12,546 bases of DNA from Laetiporus sulphureus 93-53. Its lineage: Eukaryota; Basidiomycota; Agaricomycetes; Polyporales; Laetiporaceae. The notes under the pieces are model-generated. The model saw only the letters and a list, made by a program, of their open reading frames with translations, did not search any database and was not told the origin of the DNA. Position numbers and translations under genes: made by a program. The DNA is taken from positions 138,823 to 151,368 of the forward strand of contig NW_024468526.1 in the NCBI RefSeq assembly GCF_001632365.1, given 5' to 3'. Below, piece after piece: positions 7,355-12,546 of this stretch. Numbering within the stretch: the first letter of the stretch is position 1; the number at the start of each line of letters is the position of its first letter.

Positions 7355-8163
7355 CTACAGCAAAGGTCGCCCTGTGACCTGTATCCCTAGTCGATATTTC
7401 TGGATAATATCTCTGATTATCCAGTGAGATTCTCCGCCCTGATGCTTCCTCTCCTGGACATAGTTGCAGAAGTCGCGAACCACGTGTTGGTGAATGAAGG
7501 AAAGCTTGAATTCCACGATGTTAGTGTGGATGGATTCGAGCTTGAGTATAAGGTGCTTGAGGTCGAAGATGTCGTGGTCGTCAAGTTGATGACGGCATCG
7601 TTTGGTGAGTAGGATACGAATCTGTCGAAGGGTGCCTTCGATGCGCTGAGTCGAGATGATGGAGACGACGAGAGGATAGATGAAATGAGACCCAGTAGTG
7701 GTCTCAATGTATGTCCCTTGATTAAGACCTGGACCAGATGGTTCTGCAGGTAGACTCGGTCGCCTGACTGAGGGAGTCTGGATAATAGAAACTGAACTTA
7801 TGCCGTGAGGGGGCTGACCTTCCGTAGAAATATGTCCTAGCCTTGGCAGGGGTCTTATGGGCTGCTGCTCATAGAACTCAATTGGAGTTCTTGCTCGAGG
7901 ACGATGGATGACACCGTCGATGCTGCACAATGCCTTGGTGCGGCTTACGCTGGTAGAGTCGGTGACTGATGGAGCGTCAGGTGAAGATATGACACCACTA
8001 ACGTGTAGGTGGACGTGCGAAGACGCAACACTGTGGCGAGTATGCTGGGCAGGCACTTGAGGCAGGTAATGTCAGACTTATTCTTCTATCACAAACTTAG
8101 GATGCAGAGCGCCGACTAAGCCTATGACCTTATGATCAAACACTTACTGACTGTTGTCGACAT
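7355..8163 (-). CDS. ORF A, unknown protein; probable two-exon structure
   Basis: An open frame runs from 8071 to a TAG at 7357-7355 and contains no ATG of its own. If an intron 8147-8056 is removed, an ATG at 8163 in the LTR joins in frame (MSTTV, then a Met formed across the junction, then PAQHTRHSV), giving about 238 residues. The first 110 or so residues are rich in Ser, Pro, His and Arg (TPIEFYEQQPIRPLPRLGHI) and look disordered. The second half is helical and hydrophobic-charged (QRIEGTLRQIRILLTKRCRH, DIFDLKHLILKLESIHTNIV). I recognise no family. It lies directly inside the 5' LTR, where Gypsy elements normally have a short leader and then gag. The other possibility is a non-coding leader that is open by chance; the length and helical pattern argue against this. 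Confidence 0.5.
8056..8147 (-). other. Candidate leader intron spanning the LTR/internal boundary
   Basis: On the minus strand the donor GTAAGT is at 8147-8142, a CTGAC branch-site match at 8075-8071, and the acceptor CCTCAAG ends at 8056, 16 nt beyond the branch A. The 92-nt size fits fungal introns. Splicing joins ATG TCG ACA ACA GTC A to TG CCT GCC in the frame of ORF A. The donor context TCGAC...CAGTAAGT recurs in the other LTR family (left copy, GTAAGT at 391-396), while flanking bases differ. No transcript evidence is available. Confidence 0.45.
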
Positions 8164-8738
8164 AAGGATGGACACAAAGATGATCAATGTAAAGCAATGC
8201 CTTTCAAGTGGGCACTGGTGACACTGTATGTATAGGCATAGCAGAGATGAGAATAAGTCTGGGGACTTATACGTCTCAGAGCTCTGGCTTATATACATGA
8301 GCAGAGGGACCCTTGATACCCTGATACCCCAGAACCGCTAGCTAATGGACATTGTCTGATTGGTTATCACTACCTGTCAGACTACGTGTGTCATGCATGC
8401 CGAACCTCTGAACTACTTAGTAAGACCATGGGAATGGTATTGCCTGTAATGGCTACATCTCCAGTGGTGTGTGTCTCCTTCTTTGGATTCTCCCAGAATC
8501 CGACTGTTGCTTCTAGGTGGAGTGATATTACTGTATAAGTTAGGCTTACCTAATACCAGCGCTACCTGTCACATGTATGAATATCACGTGATATGTCACG
8601 TGACTAGACCTGGACCTTCGGGGTGCCTAGAACTGTCAGTACTTCACGTACCAGTTCGTTCCTTTCTGGACAGCCTAGCGCTGATGTTATGTAATGTTCT
8701 AGTCACGTGCAGATTGAAGGACGTGAAAATCTGTGACA
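8070..8738 (-). repeat. 5' LTR of element 1, probably complete (about 669 bp)
   Basis: The outer end is TGTCACAG on the minus strand at 8738, identical to the 3' LTR start. The first 204 bp are shared with 718-515. The inner end is inferred from TGTCAG on the + strand at 8070 (CTGACA on the sense strand), since the other LTR copy lacks this part. Size agrees with the 723 bp of LTR2. A TATA box is at 8295-8288. No TGG-initiated primer binding site matching a tRNA 3' end is visible just inside the LTR. The base string following the outer end is GATCC, the expected target duplication if it is 5 bp. Confidence 0.8.
8288..8295 (-). promoter_or_regulatory. TATA box of the element 1 LTR
   Basis: TATATAAG on the minus strand (within CATGTATATAAGCC) sits about 220 bp before the inferred inner LTR end, close to the placement of TATATAAG in LTR2. 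Transcription would start some 25-35 bp further on, upstream of the ATG at 8163. Confidence 0.65.
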
Positions 8739-9170
8739 GATCCTCATCCATCGTCTACTACATCATAACCTCCTGTTATTGATGTCACCATTGCACGGAC
8801 AGTCCGAGGCTATGTGATTGTTAACTTCACACAGTCTGCCAGGCTTGCAGCGAGTAATCTCCATAGTTCTCGGTTCATGCCACGTCAATTCATCTGACTG
8901 GCTGAATTGGCTGTTCGGAGGCCACAGCATCATGGGACATCTGTCCCCCTAGCAGGCCTCAGGCCTCAATAGCTCATCATGCATCAGCGCTCAACTGCCA
9001 GTGTCTCTGTAGGTATATAGTTTAGCTGCGTATCCTGGAGCTGGCTCCCGCTTGCTCCCTCATCGTTATCAGCCAAAGTCCTTGTAGTTTTCACTTTTTA
9101 CCCAGCCTCAGTCCAGGTTCCTTCAGCTTTGCCAAGGGATCCTAATCAACCACCACTGCAGACTATCGAC
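8739..9170. other. Upstream region of the DUF6533-type gene
   Basis: No ORF or repeat is apparent here. A TATATAG at 9014-9020 on the + strand is about 150 bp before the ATG at 9171, and pyrimidine-rich stretches follow (9048-9125), both usual in fungal promoters. Element 1 inserted about 430 bp upstream of the start codon, so promoter sequence further upstream has been pushed more than 8 kb away. Confidence 0.4.
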
Positions 9171-10153
9171 ATGTCTCTAGAAAAAGAATACCAGTAGGGG
9201 ACTTGACAGGGTGTATAGCTGGCCATGCCCATGACAGTGCAGTTTTATAGATTTTGACCTGGCCTCAGGGAAATATCTATATCTCTCAGTGGCTAGTACG
9301 CTCATCTCACTGTCCCCATTATACTTTCTCTCACTTACACATATTTGACGTGCTGCAGCCCTTTGTTTCTATGACTACATCCTGACATTAGATCGTGAAA
9401 TCAAATTTATATGGAAGGCTGACCTCTCACTTGCAACCTCACTTTACTATGCCTTCAGATATGTGGCGCTATCCAATACTCTCATAGAGTTGCTTAAGGG
9501 CATCGTATGGCAAAGTATGCAGCTGTAAGCAGATGCCAGTTATTGTCAGATCACCGCTTCCGGCTTACATTTGCCACTAGTCCCTTTTTCAGCCTCTGTG
9601 ACATCACTTTGCATGTGCAAATAGTTCTGAATATAATTATTTTGGTCAGTGCCCCACGTATGTTTATCTTGCGACAGGTCACATGAAGTAAAGTTTCACC
9701 ATTTTGACAGTTTTTGCTCCATTGCGGGTGTATGCTATATTCAGTCACAACAAAGGGATGTTCGGTCTAGTTTGCTTATCTGGGATGATCAATCCAGTCA
9801 TCTTCCTCGTGAGTCTAATAAACCCTGGTGTGGCAAAGGTGTTAGCCAGCTGGCACCTTTCCATCTCATGGGCGCAAGGGAGTGAGAGGCTGGTGGGGCC
9901 ACAAAGGACTGGAGAATACAGTAGTACAGGTGCATATTTATACATTTTCTGCCCTTCTGTACTCGCCCACTCTGTTTCCAGGTACCGCCCTACAACAAAT
10001 TTCAGCCATCGCTTGGCACTTGTCCCTCCCGACACGTTGAGCACATTTCACCAGAAGTGCCATCAGTCAGCCACTTCCAACAGTGAGATGTGTTCAATGC
10101 TTGTATTTTACGATCAGTTAACTTTAATGGCTCCATGCAGTACACCTTTGTGA
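9171..10153 (+). CDS. DUF6533-type multi-pass membrane protein, about five exons
   Basis: Exons that keep phase and have no stop: 9171-9193, 9243-9295, 9359-9514, 9550-9657, 9711-10153, giving about 260 residues. The ATG is in a good context (CGACATGTC). Introns start GTAGGG, GTACGC, GTATGC, GTATGT and end in CAG; lengths 49, 63, 35 and 53 nt. The third is too short for comfort, and 9505-9539 is an equal alternative. The family signature is YLSVATLCFYDYILTL followed by DREIKFIW near the N-terminus, then LHVQIVLNIIIL and LRVYAIFSHNKG at the usual spacing for DUF6533 proteins of Agaricomycetes, which are predicted membrane proteins of unknown function. Downstream of about 9808 (a GTGAGT occurs at 9809) the reading is less convincing and could hold another intron, or the gene could be decayed. 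The C-terminus and end are uncertain. Confidence 0.6.
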
Positions 10154-10619
10154 AATCATCACCAGACCTTTATGGGAACATGATTATTCATTTCTGAAGC
10201 TGCAACCTCATCATCGTCATAAGTAGTCCGTCTTTTGAGAGTGTGTGCTCAGAACATTTTTAGTCCATAACGATTACTCTAACGCACACTTAGATGTTCG
10301 TGTGACATTTCAACAAATGTGTGAATTGTTGGAATCTGGGCACAGAGCATAGATGTGAGAGGCCCCAGTGTGACCTGCACCACTGGTGTGGGAGAGTAGT
10401 AGCGCATGTGTATATAATAGGACATGGCTACAATGGGACGGGCCATCAGTTTGGCCCCGTGGAGCCATCTTCTAGAGAGCAGGTGACTCCCGAACTCCTG
10501 GCCATGCAGCGGGCTGGCTGGAAAACTCAACACAAACTGATAACCATTGAGCAAGGGACACTCACCGCAATCGATGTGAAACCACCAACTACGAGGCTCC
10601 TGCTGATGCTGGCTGGTGA
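10154..10619. other. Intergenic sequence, no gene seen
   Basis: ORFs here on either strand show no motif, start context or consistent composition, and they overlap each other on both strands. I see no RNA gene or repeat. Confidence 0.4.
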
Positions 10620-10870
10620 GTAATCCAGTTGGCAGATCAAGGGCTGGGAGCTGGGGCAGGTCATCGAGGTGTGAAGGCTGCAGGGCAGCTAAGAGACAGG
10701 TGCAACCAGGCAGAGGTGGGATCAGGAGATTGAGGGCAGGAGGGTGAGGGCCAGAGGGTTGACTGCAGGGCACCGCTGTGGTGATACAAGACACCAGGTG
10801 CAGGAGGTGGGCACTGCATGAGGTGGGCCTACCAGCGAGGTGAGGGCAGAGCAGGGCGTCAAAGGGCGGG
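10620..10870. repeat. G-rich, purine-biased low-complexity stretch
   Basis: The + strand is dominated by GGG/GAGG/GCAGG words (for example GGGAGCTGGGGCAGG and AGGGTGAGGGCCAGAGGG), unlike the rest of the window. The opposite strand gives a Pro/Leu/Ser/Cys-rich open frame across 10992-10279, which is best explained by this composition and not by a gene. Confidence 0.5.
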
Positions 10871-10948
10871 CTGAGCAGATGCCGAGCGAGACAGGCCGGC
10901 AGTCCGACGAAGCGGCACAGCCACAGCATGCGAAGCACCAAAGAAAAG

Positions 10949-11225
10949 CTGAGCGAGGCACTTGCACGGAGTGCACACGGAATGGAGACCAAGACCCGAA
11001 TCCAAAGGGTGTTGAGACTGGCGTGCAGACTGAGCGAGCGACGAGCGCATGGGGACGCTATAGGAAGTCACCAAAAATGGGCACATACGGGATGCGTATG
11101 GTACGGAGACCAGGACCCAAGATTAGGGGGGCACCGGGACTGGCATACAGACTGAGGCAGGCAGGGAAGCACATGGAATGGAGACTGGCATCCCTGGGGA
11201 CAGGGAGTGCAGTACAGGTGTGTGG
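10949..11225 (+). repeat. Degenerate tandem repeat, unit about 121 bp
   Basis: Two units are clear: GGAGACCAAGACCC at 10984 and GGAGACCAGGACCC at 11105, each followed by GACTGGC(G/A)T(G/A)CAGACTGAG about 35-60 bases later. A partial further unit can be seen before (GAGCGAGGCACTTGCACGG, 10950s) and after (ATGGAATGGAGACTGGCAT, about 11173). It is G-rich and open in one frame on the + strand, but I do not consider that coding. It ends about 20 bp before LTR2. Confidence 0.6.
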
Positions 11226-11244
11226 CCCACAATGGGATAGACGC

Positions 11245-11967
11245 TGTCACGGTAACACCGAACAAGAGATCAAAAAGACTAAAAAGGGACAGTCACGTGG
11301 AACGTGCCGCCCTGATCCCCCTGATCTCAAAAGTATTCCCCTGAACCCTATGTGACATAAGAGCCTGTTGACTTACTGGTCGATGTGGCAGACGCAGGAA
11401 AGGGTGAGAGATATATGAAGGAGCTGGTGAGCTCAGTGAGTGCTATGGGTAGTAGACGAGGAGAAACAATCTGAGGTTTCGTCCCCTACATGGCTGGTCT
11501 TATATACACGTACAGCGGGCTATCTTACCTAAGCTACCTATCTACGGGTATAAGCAAATGGCCGTACATGAAACAATAGGATGTCCAGAAGTAGAACAAT
11601 AAGTGGGAAGATCAATGGTTGCCGCAGTAATGCATGTGCACATCGTGCCTATCTTGATTTCCCTTTTGTTCTCCGGTGTGAACATCGTACCTATCTAGGC
11701 TTCTGGCTAAACTAATAGGAAGCGGAAGGCCGATGCATAACAATAGTCCTTGTTCCCTTTGTTCTCAAATGGGTGCCTTTATTGTATCCTGGAATAGACA
11801 GGTCCGGCTGTATCATTCACGGGTCTGAACCATAACATGTGATGTGGACTATCACCTGATCTCTACGCGTCGCGTCTGTGGCTGAGTGGCGTGAGATATT
11901 GGTGAAGCACGTGATCTGTGGTGTGAGAAAAGTCACGTGCGGACTTTTGTGGTGAAAATCTGTGACA
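11245..11967 (-). repeat. Complete LTR2 (3' LTR of element 2), 723 bp
   Basis: The + strand begins TGTCACGG at 11245 and ends CTGTGACA at 11967, so the ends are short inverted repeats beginning TG and ending CA. The right end abuts the polypurine tract. TATATAAG is at 11506-11499 on the sense strand, CACGTG at 11908-11913, 11934-11939 and 11294-11299, and GTAAGT lies in CCAGTAAGTCAAC around 11374-11379. About 95% identical to 1-514 in opposite orientation. Confidence 0.92.
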
Positions 11968-11980
11968 CTACCCCCCTCTC
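11968..11980 (-). other. Polypurine tract of element 2
   Basis: GAGAGGGGGGTAG on the minus strand, directly before TGTCACAG of the 3' LTR and a few bases after the dUTPase stop codon (11988-11986). It is nearly the same as that of element 1. Confidence 0.85.
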
Positions 11981-11985
11981 AAGGC

Positions 11986-12546
11986 TCATTGTCCCGAGGA
12001 GCCAAAACCTTTATTACCCCTTCTAGTTGCTCGCAACGGTTGGTAGCTTCGGGAGAGAAGCCCCTCTGCATAATACTCGAAGATTATTTGGGCTATTCTA
12101 TCTCCTGGCTTGACCGAAAATACGAAATCCGTTGTGTTGATTAGTACGACCTTGAGTTCCCCAGTGTAATCTGGATCGACGACTCCTGTGCCCACGTCAA
12201 TTCCTTATGCAGCCAGTCCGCTGCGTGGAGCTATTCGTGTATAGGTATGTTTGGGAGGGTCAATCACGATTCCCGTTCCTACCACAGCTCATGAATGCGG
12301 GGGGATTTCATGCGTTTCTGCTGCATAAATATCCCATCCTGCTGCTTCATTTGAGGATTTTTTCAGTGATTTGGCGAGATCTGTCATCTTATGATATAGG
12401 AAGAACTCGTCTGGATGGTCGGACATATTGATTCGATGTGTGGAGATCGGTGCAACTTCATATGAGGATAATTCGAAGCGTTTTCCACCAAAAGTGACGA
12501 CCCTGATTGGTGCTTTGGCTGCATCTGGGTGTTGCTGGTGGAATTC
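11986..12546 (-). pseudogene. Element 2 Pol C-terminus: dUTPase with two in-frame stops
   Basis: One frame runs from the window edge to TGA 11988-11986 (187 codons with the stop). It starts EFHQQHPDAAKAPIRVV, which lines up with EFHRKYPDAPQPI at the end of the element 1 chromodomain, so the same fusion order is implied. dUTPase motifs: I AAGWDIYAAE, II APRSGLA, III GVVDPDYTGE with both acidic residues and the Tyr, IV GDRIAQIIFE, V RRGNKGFGSSG complete at the C-terminus. Stops: TGA at 12291-12289, where element 1 has an Arg codon, and TAA at 12207-12205 just after motif II, where element 1 has Lys. Motif V is intact here, unlike element 1, so the ancestral enzyme had all five motifs. The rest of pol lies outside the window. 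Confidence 0.88.

Larger units (their letters stand above)
515..8738 (-). mobile_element. Element 1: decayed chromodomain Ty3/Gypsy LTR retrotransposon with a dUTPase
   Basis: In element direction the order is 5' LTR (8738-8070), ORF A, ORF B, gag, frameshift signal, pol (protease, RT, RNase H, integrase, chromodomain, dUTPase), polypurine tract and a truncated 3' LTR (718-515). The domain order PR-RT-RH-IN-chromodomain is that of chromoviruses within Ty3/Gypsy. The 204 bp shared by the two LTRs differ at four positions (560, 611, 633, 693), all transitions, about 98% identity, so the insertion is fairly young. In-frame stops, frameshifts and an RT active-site change show it is not autonomous. 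The 3' LTR is interrupted by an LTR2 copy whose outer part lies beyond the window. Confidence 0.93.
11245..12546 (-). mobile_element. Element 2: 3' end of a second dUTPase-bearing Gypsy element, cut by the window edge
   Basis: In element direction the window holds the end of the chromodomain region and dUTPase (12546-11986), a polypurine tract (11980-11968) and a full 3' LTR (11967-11245). The LTR is a different family from element 1 except for shared end bases (TGTCACAGATTTTCA), the TATA box and the donor-like motif. This element belongs to the same general lineage as element 1 but is clearly diverged. The first bases after its LTR on the sense strand are GCGTC (11244-11240), the expected target duplication if it is 5 bp. 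Confidence 0.88.

Noticed and set aside
10279..10992. 237-codon open frame on the minus strand
   Set aside because: Its Pro/Leu/Ser/Cys-rich composition comes from the G-rich + strand; no motif, and it crosses unrelated sequence and the tandem repeat.
10840..11355. 171-codon open frame on the + strand
   Set aside because: It reads through the tandem repeat and into the LTR2 end; a repeat-derived frame with no domain.
1..12546. CRISPR arrays, tRNA or rRNA genes
   Set aside because: No regularly spaced short repeats, no cloverleaf-like A and B boxes, no rRNA-like sequence; the context is eukaryotic.

Overview
The window looks like repeat-rich DNA from a basidiomycete fungus, probably an Agaricomycete. 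Most of it is decayed LTR retrotransposon sequence of the chromodomain-bearing Ty3/Gypsy type. The one recognisable host gene (9171-10153, + strand) reads as a DUF6533-type membrane protein, a family typical of Agaricomycetes, split by short introns. I had no database access, so family calls rest on motifs read by eye.

Layout, left to right. 1-514 is the 3' part of an LTR ('LTR2', sense on +) that runs off the left edge. It abuts 515-718, the 5'-most 204 bp of the 3' LTR of element 1 (sense on -). Element 1 covers 8738 down to 515 on the minus strand. In its own direction it has a 5' LTR (8738-8070), two unfamiliar ORFs (A, 8163-7355; B, 7333-6803), gag (6798-5071), a -1 frameshift signal (5095-5052), then pol: protease, reverse transcriptase, RNase H, integrase, chromodomain and a C-terminal dUTPase, ending at a TAG at 732-730 and a polypurine tract. 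8739-9170 is upstream sequence of the host gene. 10154-11244 holds no gene I can support; it contains a G-rich stretch and a degenerate 121-bp tandem repeat. 11245-11967 is a complete LTR2 copy (723 bp, sense on -) attached to the 3' end of a second element, whose chromodomain-end/dUTPase segment (12546-11986) runs off the right edge.

Element 1 is dead. I count ten in-frame stops between ORF A and the dUTPase, three 1-nt frameshifts in pol, and an Asp-to-His change in the RT active site (YLHD for YxDD). Every stop can be explained by one C-to-T or G-to-A transition, which suggests RIP-like or methyl-cytosine deamination decay. The main biological interest lies in the ancestral design: a Gag-Pol element that carried its own dUTPase fused behind an integrase chromodomain (seen in two diverged families here), two extra upstream ORFs in a near stop-start chain with gag, a possible leader intron across the LTR/internal junction that would supply ORF A with a start codon, and a well-formed -1 frameshift cassette.
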